Shown here: positions 31,138 to 42,779 of the stretch, piece after piece
How positions within the stretch are numbered: position 1 is the stretch's first letter
Layout: the number at the start of each line of letters is the position of its first letter
Assembly: GCF_018294505.1 (NCBI RefSeq)
Contig: NC_057814.1
Coordinates: 297,893,072 to 297,957,071 of the forward strand
DNA: 64,000 nucleotides
Direction of reading: 5' to 3'
Source: Triticum aestivum
Taxonomy: Eukaryota > Streptophyta > Magnoliopsida > Poales > Poaceae
Notes under the pieces: model-generated
What the model saw: only the letters and a program-made list of their open reading frames with translations
Told to the model about the DNA's origin: nothing
The model's database searches: none
Program-made: the position numbers and the translations under genes

Positions 31138-32817
31138 AATATGAAGATGGTAATATGTGGGAGGTACTAGTGAATGATTGTGGTTTAGTGAGAAAATTGG
31201 TGTTAAGGTTTGTGATTCCGAAGCATGCACATATAGCCTCTCGTTATGTTAAGAAGTTGGAGCATGATTTATTATTGATTGTCTTCCTTATGAGTGGCGG
31301 ACGAGGACAAGCGATGGTCTTTTCCTACAAATCTATCCCCCTAGGGGCATGCATAGTAGTACTTTGCTTCGAGGGCTAATAAACTTTTGCAATAAGTATG
31401 TGAGTTCTTTATGACTAATGCGAGTCCCTGGATTATACGCACTGTCACCTTTCTGCAATTTGCTAGCCCCTTCGGTACCATGCATTTTCCTTTCTCACCT
31501 CGAGATGTGGTGCAAACTTCGTCGGTGCATCAAAACCCCATGATATGATATGCTCTATCACACATAAGCCTCCTTATATCTTCCTCAAAACAGCCATCAT
31601 ACCTACCTACTATGGCATTTCCATAGCCATTCCGAGATATATTGCCATGCAACTTGCATCGTTCCATTTTTATGACACACATCATCGTTGTCATATTGCT
31701 TTGCATGATCATATAGCTGACATAGTATTTGTGGCTCAGCCACTATTCTCATTTTGTATACATGTTGTGCTAGATCATTGGACATCCTGGTACACCGCCA
31801 GAGGCATTCATATAGAGTCATATTTTGTTCTAGTATGGAGTTGTAATTTCGAGTATTAAGTAAATAGAAGTGTGATGATCATCATTATTCATTATTAGAG
31901 CATTGTCCCAAGTGAGGAAAGGATGATGGACACTATGATCCCCCCACAAGTCGGGATGAGGAATCAGACGAAATAAAAAAAGGCTAAAAACAGCCCAACA
32001 GGAAAAAAGAGAAAAAAAAGAAAAAAGAAAAGGAGAGAAGGGGAAATGTTACTATCCATTCCACACTTGTGCTTCAAAGTAGCACCATGTTTTTCATATA
32101 GAGAGTCTCCTATGCTTTCATTTTCATATAACTAGTGGAAAATTTTCATTATAGAACTTGTCTTGTATATTCCAATGATGGGCTTCCTCAAATGCCCGAG
32201 GTATTTATGAGCAAGCAGGTTGGATGCACACCCACTTAGTTTTCTTTTTGAGCTTTCATACACTTGTAGCTCTTAGTGCATCCGTTGCATGGCAATTTCT
32301 ACTGCTTGCATTGACATCAATTGATGGGCATCTCCATAGCCCGTTGATTAGCCTCGTCAATGTGAGACTTTCTCCTTTTTTGTCTTCTCCATATCAATCT
32401 CTACAACGGTACTCTATTCCACCCATAGTGCTATATCCATGGCTTGTGCTCATGTATGGCGTGGGGGTTGAAAAGGGTGAAGCACGTTAAAAAGTATGAA
32501 CCAATTCCTCGGCTTGTCATAGAGGTTTTTCATGATAAATACTTTTTGTTAAGAAGATGAAGCATGACAAGGCTATATGATTTTGTAGGGATAACGTTCT
32601 TTAGCATTGGTATTTTGAAAGGCATGATTGTTTGGTTGTGTGCCCGAGTATTGATGTTTTTATGTCAAATTATAGACTATTGCTTTTAATCATTCTGATC
32701 TTAATATTCATGCCACAAAAGAAAGATTACATGATGAACATGTTAGGTAGCATTCCACATCAAAAATTCTATCATTTACCTACTCGAGGACGAGCAAGAA
32801 TTAAGCTTGGGGATGCT
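31138..32817 (+). other. Internal region of element D (Athila-like), 3' part
   Basis: AT-rich, non-coding DNA matching, in reverse, element B internal DNA (for example 31285-31330 with 20595-20640, and 32410-32460 with 19530-19580). A purine-rich run lies at about 31975-32045. It ends in the polypurine motif AAGCTTGGGGATGC (32803-32816) directly before the 3' LTR. No gene. Confidence 0.75.
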
Positions 32818-33858
32818 TGATACGTCTCCAACGTATCTATAATTTTTTTATTATTCCATGCTATTATAGTATCAATGTTGGATTTTTATATGCAATTATA
32901 TATCATTTTTTGGGACTAACCTATTAACTTAGTGCCAAGGGTCAATTGTTGTTGTTTTTTGCTGGTTTTTGGTTTTCCAGGAAATTGGTACCAAACGAAA
33001 TCCAAATGCCACGAAACTTTTCGACGATTTTTTTTGGACATAAGAGACAATATAAGCTTCGGGAGGAGGCCAGAAGATGGAGGACGTGGCCACAAGCCAC
33101 ATGGGAGTGGTGCTTTGTGATGGCTTCAATCTTGCGGTGCTCAATCCCAGTGATAAAAGGGGACATGACACGTATTCGTATTGTTGCCATTATGGATAAA
33201 ATGATGGGGTTTATTCATATTGATTGGATTTACTTTTTCATCTTGCGTAAGGCATTACTCCGTTCTTTATCAACTTAATACTCTATATGCATGTTGGATA
33301 GCGGTCGATGTGTGGAGTATTAGTAGTGGATGCAGGAAGGAGTCGGTCTACTTGTGTCGGACGTGATGCCTATATACATGATCATTGCCTTGGATATCCT
33401 CATAGTTATTTTCTTTTCCATATTTTTCCCAACAGTTATTTGTTTACCCATTGTATGTTTTTGTTCGAGGGAGAAACCTCTAGTAAAAACTGCGGCCCTC
33501 GGGTCTATCTTTATCATATATTAAAATCCAAAAATAACTTGCTGCAATTTATTTGCTTTTATTTTATTTTATTTTTTCTTTTTCTTTATCTATCTATCAC
33601 TATGAGATTTTATCCTTGCAATTAACCGCCAAGGGATTGCAACCCCTTGTTTGCATTGGTGCAAGTATTTCTTCTTTTCTGTATAGGTGTTGTTCACGGG
33701 GTGTCACGTGGTTCTCCTACCAAATTGATAATCTTGGTTATTTTGTTTTTTGCGAGGGGATAACCTTGGTTCTTAACTGAGGGAAATACTTATCTCTATT
33801 GTACTAGATCATCCTCTCCTCTCTGGGGAAATCCCAACATAGCTCACAAGTAGTAGCA
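32818..33858 (+). repeat. 3' LTR of element D
   Basis: Begins TGATACGTCTCCAACG right after the polypurine motif and ends around CAAGTAGTAGCA (33858). Only the first part is close to the LTR of B, so D is a different family or subfamily. About 1.04 kb. D's other parts lie left of the window. Confidence 0.65.
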
Positions 33859-33974
33859 CCCTCCGGAAGTTGACTTCCTATCTGCAATGTCCCGCCCCGT
33901 CCGACTTCGAATAACCCAAGAGATCAAAGTTTGCTCCTTTAGGATACCATAAGCCAAAGTTTGTGGTATGATCC
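33859..33974. other. Short spacer between elements D and E
   Basis: About 116 bp that I cannot assign to a repeat. It could be original low-copy DNA, or the end of one of the flanking LTRs. CCCTC at its left edge and GATCC at its right edge could be target duplications of D and E, but the partner copies are outside the window. Confidence 0.4.
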
Positions 33975-35745
33975 TGATATGTCTCCAACGTGTCTATAAT
34001 TTATGAAGTATTCATTCCATGTTCACAACAATATTATATGGTTTTGGTATGATTTGAATGGAACTAACCCGGACTGACCCTATTTTTAGCAGAACTACCA
34101 TGGTGTTGTTTTTTGTGCAGAAATAAAAGTTCTCAGAATTGGAAGAAACTTTTTGGAGATTTTTTATAGAACAAATGAAGAATATTGGAGCAAAGAACCA
34201 CTGAAGGGGGGCTCCTGCCCACTAGGCAACAGGGCGTGCCACCCCCCTCTGGCGTGCCCTGGTGGGTAGTGGGCCCCTCGAGGCCCATCTCAGCATGAGA
34301 CCAACGCCAAAAAATCCTATAAATACACAAACCCCCAGAAATAACCTTAGATCAGAAGTCCCGCCACCAAAAGCCTCTGTAGCCACTAAACACCAAGTTG
34401 GACCCTGTTCCGGCACTCTACNNNNNNNNNNNNNNNNNNNNNNNNNNNNNNNNNNNNNNNNNNNNNNNNNNNNNNNNNNNNNNNNNNNNNNNNNNNNNNN
34501 NNNNNNNNNNNNNNNNNNNNNNNNNNNNNNNNNNNNNNNNNNNNNNNNNNNNNNNNNNNNNNNNNNNNNNNNNNNNNNNNNNNNNNNNNNNNNNNNNNNN
34601 NNNNNNNNNNNNNNNNNNNNNNNNNNNNNNNNNNNNNNNNNNNNNNNNNNNNNNNNNNNNNNNNNNNNNNNNNNNNNNNNNNNNNNNNNNNNNNNNNNNN
34701 NAGTAGTCCACCCTTGGGGTTGAGGGTTTGTACTAGTAGCTATGTGTTTAATCTCTCGCTCTCGTGGTCTTGATTTGGCACGATCTTGATGTCTCGCGTG
34801 CTTTGTTAATATAGTTGGATCATATGGTGTTTTCCCCTCTCTATCTTATTGTGATGAATTGAGTTTTCCCTTTGAGATTTCATTATTATCGGATTGAATA
34901 CTTTTATGGAATTAAGAACACTTGATGTATGTCTTGCTATGAATACCCGTGGTGATAATGGGGTATCATATCGATTCACTTGATGTATGTTTTGGCACTC
35001 AACTCGCAGATTCCCTAGGTGACATTGGGGTAATCTATGCATACGGGTTGATGCACATTTTTGCCTTTGTTTTTCTGGTAGAAATCTTGGGGCACTCTTT
35101 GAGGTTCTTTGTGTTGGATTGAGTATTAAGAATCTGAATTTGTTTTGGTTGTATTTTAGTACAAACTCTAGGGTTGTTTGTGAAGCGTATAGGAATAGCT
35201 CAATGGATTGTTCGGAAAGAACAACTTTGAGGTGGTTTCGTACCCTACAAATAATTTCGTGTTATGTTCTCCGCTAGATAAGAACTTCGGAGAGATTCTT
35301 TATCGCATGTTGAGGGATTGCCATATGATCCAATTATGTTAGTATTGTTGAGAGATTGCACTAGCGAAAGTATCAACCCTAGGCCTTGTTTTGAAGCATT
35401 GCAATACCGTTTGTGCTCACTTTTATTACTCGCTAACTTGCTATTTTTTATTCTTCCTATTACAAAAATCAATATCTGCTATCATTACTACACTTGTATC
35501 ACCATCTCTTCGCCGAACTAGTGCACCTATACAATTTAGCATTGTATTTGGTGTGTTGGGGACACAAGAGACTCTTTGTTATTTGGTTGCAGGGTTGTTT
35601 GAGAGAGACCATCTTCATTCTACGCCTCCCACGGATTGATAAACCTTAGGTCATCCACGTAAGCGAAAATTGCTACTGTCCTACAAAACTTTGCGCTTGA
35701 AGGCCCAACACGAGTCTACAAGTACAAAGTTGCTTAGTAGACACC
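33975..35745 (+). repeat. 5' LTR of element E (contains an assembly gap)
   Basis: Begins TGATATGTCTCC and matches the 3' LTR from 55460 over its length, with small indels. It includes 280 N at 34422-34701. The end is placed near 35745, just before the primer site; I could not fix it to the base. Confidence 0.8.
34422..34701. other. Assembly gap (280 N)
   Basis: A run of N inside the 5' LTR of E. The matching stretch of the 3' LTR (55895-55957) is only about 63 bp, so the gap length is probably not real. Confidence 0.95.
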
Positions 35746-35756
35746 AAACTATTTCC

Positions 35757-35773
35757 TCGTGCCGTTGCCGGGG
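35757..35773 (+). promoter_or_regulatory. Primer binding site, tRNA-Asp, degraded (element E)
   Basis: TCGTGCCGTTGCCGGGG differs at two positions, both near the 3' end of the tRNA match, from the perfect Athila-type site TGGCGCCGTTGCCGGGG. It is followed by AGGTGAGTGCTTGAAG, as in element B. Confidence 0.7.
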
Positions 35774-35947
35774 AGGTGAGTGCTTGAAGTTATATCTTTA
35801 GATCTTGCAATTGAATCTTTTAGTTTCTTGTTTTATCACTAGTTTGGTTTATAAAACAAAACTGCAAAAAATGGAATTGAGGTTGCCTCATATTATTCGT
35901 CTTTATCATGTGTTTCTTGAAATGATGGAAAGGAAAATTGTGCTCAA

Positions 35948-36850
35948 TTGATAGAAGAAGAAGTTAATAAAATGTTTGGCATAAAAACTTTGAATGGTGA
36001 GCATGATTGCAATGTTGTTAGCATGAATTCTTTGAATACCCATGATGGTAATGATATGCAAAGCCATAAGCTTGGGGATGCTATGTTTGAAAAAGATGAT
36101 ATATTTAGTCCCTCGAGATTTGATGTGCAAATTTGTTATAATGATTGCATGCCTCCTATTTATGATGATTATAATGATGAATGTGGGTTTGGAAGAGTGA
36201 CAACACTAGGTAATGACGATCCCACTATTTTGGCGGGTGTTGAATCCTATTCTAACAATTATGAAAGTGGATTTGGAGAGGTCATGACTTTATTTAATGA
36301 TCAATCCACTATTTTTGAAGAGGTTTCAATTGATTATGACAAAAAAGTTGATATCTATGATGATTATTGTGATGACATGTATGCTATAAAAAATAATTAT
36401 ATCCATGAAACTTGTCATCATAATTTTAATGCTCAAATTGATTATGCCAATCATGTATCACATGATAGTTATTTTGTTGAGTTTGCCCCTACTACTATTA
36501 ATGAGAATAAATTTGCTTATGTGGGGAGTAATAACATTTTTATGCATGTGGATCATGAAAAGAATGCTTTATGTGATATTTATATTGTTGAATTCATTCA
36601 TGATGCCACTGAAAATTACTACGAGGGAGGAACATATGCTTCTACATATATCAACAATATCAAGTTTCCTCTCTATGTGTTGAAAATCTTGAAGTTATGC
36701 TTGTTTTGCCTTCCTATGCTAGTTGATTCTTGTTCCCATAAGTTGTTTGCTCACAAAATCCCTATGCATAGGAAGTGGGCGAGACTTAAATGTGCTTGCC
36801 ATGTGTTTCATGATGCTCTTATTGTGTTTCAATTCTTATCTTTCATGTGA
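35948..36850 (+). CDS. Conserved acidic ORF of unknown function in element E
   Basis: An intact 300-codon frame. The N-terminus is EEEVNKMFGIK; the acidic middle has two YDDY repeats (PPIYDDY and DIYDDYCDD) enclosing a roughly 70-residue segment with a repeated GFG-V-TL pattern. The C-terminal third is hydrophobic and cysteine-containing (LKLCLFCLPMLVDSCSHKLF). No family is recognised. The B copy is frameshifted and lacks the segment between the YDDY repeats. The codons for KLGDA overlap the polypurine-like 14-mer at 36068-36081. It lies between the primer site and non-coding DNA, the place of gag, but shows no gag domain. An upstream start is possible, since the frame may extend before 35948. 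Confidence 0.6.
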   Translation: MIEEEVNKMFGIKTLNGEHDCNVVSMNSLNTHDGNDMQSHKLGDAMFEKDDIFSPSRFDVQICYNDCMPPIYDDYNDECGFGRVTTLGNDDPTILAGVESYSNNYESGFGEVMTLFNDQSTIFEEVSIDYDKKVDIYDDYCDDMYAIKNNYIHETCHHNFNAQIDYANHVSHDSYFVEFAPTTINENKFAYVGSNNIFMHVDHEKNALCDIYIVEFIHDATENYYEGGTYASTYINNIKFPLYVLKILKLCLFCLPMLVDSCSHKLFAHKIPMHRKWARLKCACHVFHDALIVFQFLSFM

Positions 36851-37319
36851 GCATCATTGAAATCATCATGCCTAGTTAAAAAGGAATTAAAGAAAAGCAC
36901 TTGTTGGAAGACAACCCAACATTTACCCCTACTATTTTTATGTGTTCCCATGATTAGGATACTTTAGTAATCATGTTTTATAGCTATTGTTTCAATAAAG
37001 TGCCAAGTAAAGCCTTTGGGATAGTGTGGATGATAGTTGACTTGATTTTGTGCAAAAACGGAAACTTTTGCTTCCAGTAATAGAATTGTTTAAATTCACT
37101 GGAACGTGATAAAATTCTAATTTTTTTAACAGATGTTTTATATGCAAACTGCCTACGCTGTCCTAATTGTTCAGAAGTTTTGGAGTAACAAAAGTATGGT
37201 CATTGTTCAGATCATTACACACTATTCTATTTTTGACAGATTCTGTTTTCAATGCATAGTTTGCTTGTTTTAGTGTTTCCATAACTTATATTAAGTGATA
37301 AAAACTATGGAAATGATAA
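36851..37319 (+). other. Internal region of element E, before the LINE
   Basis: AT-rich and non-coding. It resembles the later modules of E (53330-53640), e.g. TTTCAATAAA followed by GCCAAGTAAAGCC and a CAGATTCTGTT-type stretch, so E contains diverged tandem copies of one module. Confidence 0.6.
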
Positions 37320-37394
37320 GAGCATTATGGACTAAAAGCAGCCATCAACCAGCATAATATCAATCTCTCCGGATTTCCTACTGGCACAGATTCT

Positions 37395-38618
37395 TTGTCT
37401 AAGAAAAATCATGTGAGATCTACCGTCCGATGTGAAGCTTGCATTCACTATGGGCACGCGGCACAATCCTGTCACCTGAAACGATGGAGGAACGTTGGCA
37501 GTGGATTCCTAAAAAACCAACCTACCAAAACTACCCCTCATGTTTCCGCTTCTGCTCAGTTTTCCCAATTGACACCACCCTGCTCCAGCAATTCGCCACC
37601 TCTGCCACCCTCGTCTTCTCAGTCGCCCTCCCTCCGCCTCACCACCATGGCGAACTACCCACTCAATCCTATGCCATTCCTGCCACCGGGCTTCACCGTT
37701 GAACCAGGGCTGGCCGATCGTATCGTCCGCAGTGAGATGGTGGTTGGGCCAATACCGCCGCTCAATCACGACTACCTAGCCATGCGGAGTCAAGCCATTA
37801 TGTCCCTGTGCATCAGCGGGCCGCCATCCGCACCGCCATACAAGGTTTGCTTCATGAGGCTCAACTCTTCACCACTGAAGCTAGTGACCATCCGTTCGGC
37901 ATCGGGATTTTTGGTTTTGTGGATTCTTTCATCCGAGATACTACAGTAGTCGCTCCATTAGAACTAGAAGATGAAGATCTAATCATCGCCTTTGTTCCCC
38001 ATCATGTGGCTGTCAATCGCCGTACCACCACCTTTGGCCCGGAGATTTGGATGATGTATTTTGGCTTTCCCTATGATTACCAGATAGATTATTACATTAA
38101 CAATATCTTGGTGTCTTTGGAGCTCTGGTTTCTTGGTATAACCCTCGACAAGATCGCAACTTTATGCTGATCAAGGCGCGTGTACTCAATCTGCGCTTAG
38201 TGCCCAAAAGTTCCAATGTTTGGCAGCTCGGAGGTGCTAGGGATTGCTGGACAGTACAGATCACCATATTAAGGAGCAATGACTGTAATGGATTGCTCCC
38301 TGAGGTGCCGCCGGCACGTGAGGAACCCCTACCTCCTGACGGTAACCCGCATCCCCAGTTTGATCCAGACCTGACTACAGAGCAGCTATACCAACAGCAA
38401 GTTCATAACTGGCTTGTTCAGAATGCAGCACCACCCAATGGCGCACCGGAGGGCTAACCAGCTCAGCCTGGGTAGGCCAATGCGGGTTGGGGTGCATGGC
38501 CAAAACCACCAGCACCTCCTTTGCCTATGTTTCTCATGAATTATCAAGCCTAGTTGGCCACCAAGGGACTGCAGGTTCAAGGCGGCTAGTGCCTGACAAC
38601 AACATCATCGGTAGTGCA
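37395..38618 (+). pseudogene. LINE ORF1, N-terminal part
   Basis: The RNA-binding protein of the LINE. It begins with a perfect CCHC knuckle (CEACIHYGHAAQSC, C-x2-C-x4-H-x4-C) at about residue 14-27, followed by a serine/proline-rich linker. It then continues in other frames (37808-38170, ending GITLDKIATLC; 38164-38457 with QLGGARDCWTVQ and TTEQLYQQQVHNWLVQN). At least two frameshifts and several TAG stops between 38458 and 38590. Element F interrupts it at 38619. Confidence 0.75.
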
Positions 38619-41600
38619 TGTCACATCCCTAGTTCTGGCATGCTCTGAGCTAGCTAGTCTTGTGTTGCATCACGTCTAAAATTTCTGAAAGTTGAACTGA
38701 GGTTTGTTGAAACCCTCAGAATCAGTTAAAAGATAATCAACATTTAATTCTCATCAAATGAGTCCAAGGAAATGTTCCTGTTACTCTGTGAAAATATTGG
38801 TAAGAGGTAAAATTCAAACCAATACTTTGGAATCACAGAAATATTTATTTTGGGCCTTTGACTTAAATCAATGACATATTTGAGTTGAGTTTATTTCTAT
38901 TATATAAGAAATAAAGTTCAAATATTTTTGTAAGTTGCCTGTGACCTTGGACTAGTTTCTGAGCTCACATAACAATTTACAGAAAGTTCAAAAAATGATT
39001 TGATGTTTTAAATCAAATCAAAACCAATTGCAGAAAATAGAAAACATTAATAAATAGAAAAACCAGAGAGAGAGAGGGTTTTACCTGGCGCTCACCTGGC
39101 CTGCCTAGCATGGCCCAGCCCACTGGCTTGTGCCAGTCGTCGTCGTCCTCCCGCCAGTCGGACAGGGCGCGTACCCGACGCGCGCGTGCGCTCCACGCGC
39201 CATGCGAGCTCCCTGCCTGCATGCGTCCCCGCCGCCCTGGATACCTCCGCGCACGCCACGCAGCCTCCCCGACCACCCCTCACTCTCTCTCGAGCTCTTC
39301 CCCCTCCTCTGCTCTCTCTCCCTCCCATGCCCGAGAGCAGCCGTCGCCGCCGCTCGTCGTTGCCGCGACCACCGCCTCCCCCTCGCCCCTCTAACGTGCC
39401 CGAGAGCTCCGCCTTGACGTCCCCGTCTTCTGCACCGAGCCAAGCGACGCCGGAAGCTCTGGAATGACACCATCGCCGTCTCCTTCAACCTCGGTCCGCC
39501 AAGATCGCCGGCGGCCGTGCACCCGCTCTGTTGCCTCCCCGAGCTCGCCGAGGCCACCGCTGCACCCGCTATGAGCTCCGCCATCTTTTCCCCCTTCTCC
39601 CCGAGCTTGTTCTGTCCTCTAGCCGCCTTCTCCTTCGGAGCCGAGATCCTCCGCTGCAGGAGCTCATCGCCGACGCAGATACGGCGACCATTTGCTCGCG
39701 CCAGTGCGTCCAAACGCTTCGCAGCCACACGTAGAGCCTCGCGGTCGCTTCGGTTCATCCTTCTGCACGCCGTAGCGCCAAACCCAACCCCGCCCGCCGC
39801 CGCCGTCGTCTCCGGCCACCCCAGCTCCCGCCGTCTGCTCCATCAGCTGCGCGTGAGCAGCAGCTCTTCGTAGAGCCTCCCCACGCCCAAACCATCGCAT
39901 GTGGGCGATTTCCGAAGCCCTCCGCCGTCTCTGTCGTCACCAGCGACGAGCCGTGGACCGGGTCCGGCGGGTTTGACCCCGCTTGACCAGGGTTTGACTT
40001 CCCCCTGACCCACTGACGTGTGGGCCGCCCCTGTTAATTATTAGCTAGGTTTAGTTTAGTGATAATTAACCTAGATTAGTGCTTAACCTAACACTAACTA
40101 ACTCTGTTAGTTAGTTGTGTCACCGACCAGTGGGCCCCACTGGTCAGGCTTGAACCGGACCAGCCTTGTTGACTTGCTGACATCATCATGATGTCACGCT
40201 GATGCTGTAAATACTTTCTGTATTTTAAATAAATTAGAAATGATTTATTTATTTCAGAAAATGTCCTAAACTTCTAAAAATCATAGAAATTCAAGCGTAG
40301 CTCAGAATGAAATAAGTTATATATGAAAAATTATCAGAAAAATATGAAGAATCTGTTTACGGCATTCTCATGCATGTTTGAATAACTTACAGCCACTATA
40401 TATGACAATTTGAATAAATGGCATTTGAAATGCCTTACATGGAGTTTGGATTTGTATCTTGCGTTCAAATCAGCTTCACTCAAATTGTTACGAGTTGCAT
40501 TTGTCCAAATCACAGCATATTGCCATGTCATGACCATGCATCATATTGCGCATTGCATTGATTATGTTTCCTTTCTGTTGCCGGTATTTGTCCCCTCTCA
40601 GTAGACGAGGTTCCGACGATGAGTTCGATGACACCGATGAAGAGCTATATTATCTTCAAAAGTGCCAGGCAAGCAAAACCCCCTTGTTCATTCCGATACA
40701 ATCCCACTCTCTCGCTCCTTCTCTCTTTTACTGCATTAGGACAACAACGATTCAACTATTACATGCTGCGGTAGTTGAACCCCTTTTCCTCTGCATGACC
40801 TGTCATTGCCACAGTAAATAGATGAAACCCACTTGCATGAGTAGGAGTTGTTTGACCCCTGATGTGCCTACTCATTCATGCTTGTTTGTCATGCCTACTA
40901 CTGCTTAGAGTTGAGTCAGGTCTGATTCATCGGGGATGAATTGGAATGGTCATGAACATGTCCTACTGTGTGTGAGCTAAGTGTCTGAACATGATTTGGT
41001 AAAGATAGCGGTGAGAGGCCATGTAGGAGTACATGGTGGGTTGTCTCATTGAAACCGTCCTCAGGAACTGAGTTCTGTGTTTGTGATCCATGAACAGCTA
41101 CTACCACACGTTGGGCCCTGAAATATGACCCCGGTCGACTTATTAACTGCCCTGTCCTCCGTCCAGGAGTTGCAACTAGTTTCTGGTGTTTGTAGGATAT
41201 GTGTTGGAGGTCGTGCGTAGCGCTGACCCTAGGGGTGGGCTATGATGCAGTAGATACACCGTGGCCCGGTGTACCGAGCACCGGTTTGGTGTCTCAGGAA
41301 CCCTGCACACATCGTTTGGGGCTGTGAGCGAAACCTCGGCTGGATCTCCTCGTGGATGGAACCCGAATAGGCGATAAACCTGGACTAGAGACTTGTGTGG
41401 TTAGTCAGGTCGTGGTCTACACCCACGTCGGTTTTCGCTTGAAGTCTGCCGAGCACATGTCGTGGGCAGACGCTAAGTGGTGGAAACATGTGTGAAGAAG
41501 TACACCCCTGCAGGGTTATAAATGATCTATTCGAATAGCCGCGTCCACGGTAAAGGACTTCTGGGTTGCCTATAATAGTTCATAGACAAGTGAAAGTGGA

Positions 41601-42763
41601 TACTCTAAAACTCGCAAGATAAGCGTGAGTGCTATGGATGTCCTTCTCGTAGGGAGACGGAAGCGGATCCATAGTGGTGTATTGATATGGTGAATATGTG
41701 GACTCATGTGCGCCACCACAAAAGAGTTACTTGCAGTCATAGTCTAGGATAGCCACTGAGTCAAAGCTGGCTTGCTGCAGTCAAACTCCACCACCCCCTT
41801 TGTTGATACTGATGCATATGTAGCTAGTTCTGATGTAAGTCTTGCTGGGTACATTTGTACTCACGTTTGCCTATTTTATGTTTTTGCAGAAAGACCCCAG
41901 TCTCACTAGTAGTTCCGCGTGGACTTCGACGTTTAGCTTGTTACCTCAGCTACGATCTTGTACCCTTGGGAGGGTCTTGTAGATAGTCAGGCTTCTCAGC
42001 CTTTTCCATTTGTAGTTGTCTATACTTAGACATGTTTATGCTTCCGCTTGATGCTTGTATGCTTTGTATGTTGGGTCATGAGACCATGATTGTAATACTT
42101 GGCTCCTCGGAGCCTAATGAATAAATATTCGAGTCGTAGAGTTATGTTGTGATGCCATGTTGTATTTACACATATCGAGCATATTGTGTGTATGATTGAA
42201 ATGCTTGGTATGTGTGGGATCCGACAACCTAGTTGTTTATCCTTGGTAGCCTCTGTTATGGGGAAATGTAGTCTTGTGCTTCCATGAGCCATAGTAGTCC
42301 GCTACAGCCCAGTTCACCGGAGTCCTGCTAGCCCAGCACTACTGCTTCGGAACACTTGACTGGCCGGCATGTGATTCACTTCGTTCCTGTGTCTGTCCCT
42401 TTAGGGAAATGTCACACGGTGACATCCGGAGTCCTGCCTAGCCTGCTACAGCCCGGTTCATCGGAGTCCTGTTAGCCCAGTGCTACAGCCCGAATTCGCA
42501 CGCTGCTAACCGACATGCTAGATGTTGATTCATGTATGCCTGTCCCCGTAAGTTAGTGCCACTTTGGGTTCACGACTAGTCTTGTCGGCCCGGGTTCTTT
42601 GTCATATGGATTCTAGCGACACTATCATATACGTGAGCCAAATGGCGCAAACGGTCCGGGGCCATGGTAAGGCGACACCCGTGGGAATACCGTGTGTGAG
42701 GCCGCAAAGTGATATGAGGTGTTACCGGCTAGATCGATGTGACTTGGAATCAGGGTCCTGACA
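38619..42763 (+). repeat. 5' LTR of element F
   Basis: 4145 bp from TGTCACATCCC to GGGTCCTGACA, directly followed by the primer site. It contains a GC-rich block (about 39090-39990) and, at 40600-40660, a segment conserved with the solo LTR that could encode SDDEFDDTDEEL. An 8-bp inverted repeat lies near 41847. Confidence 0.92.
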
Positions 42764-42767
42764 GCTT

Positions 42768-42779
42768 TGGTATCAGAGC
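42768..42779 (+). promoter_or_regulatory. Primer binding site, initiator tRNA-Met (element F)
   Basis: TGGTATCAGAGC, the standard plant tRNA-iMet primer site, four bases after the LTR end. Confidence 0.92.

Noticed and set aside
34262..34723. Frames composed mostly of X
   Set aside because: They span the N gap.
39013..39940. GC-rich frames up to 217 codons in the F 5' LTR
   Set aside because: Same reason: the LTR GC-rich block with low-complexity alanine/arginine/proline translations, open on both strands.
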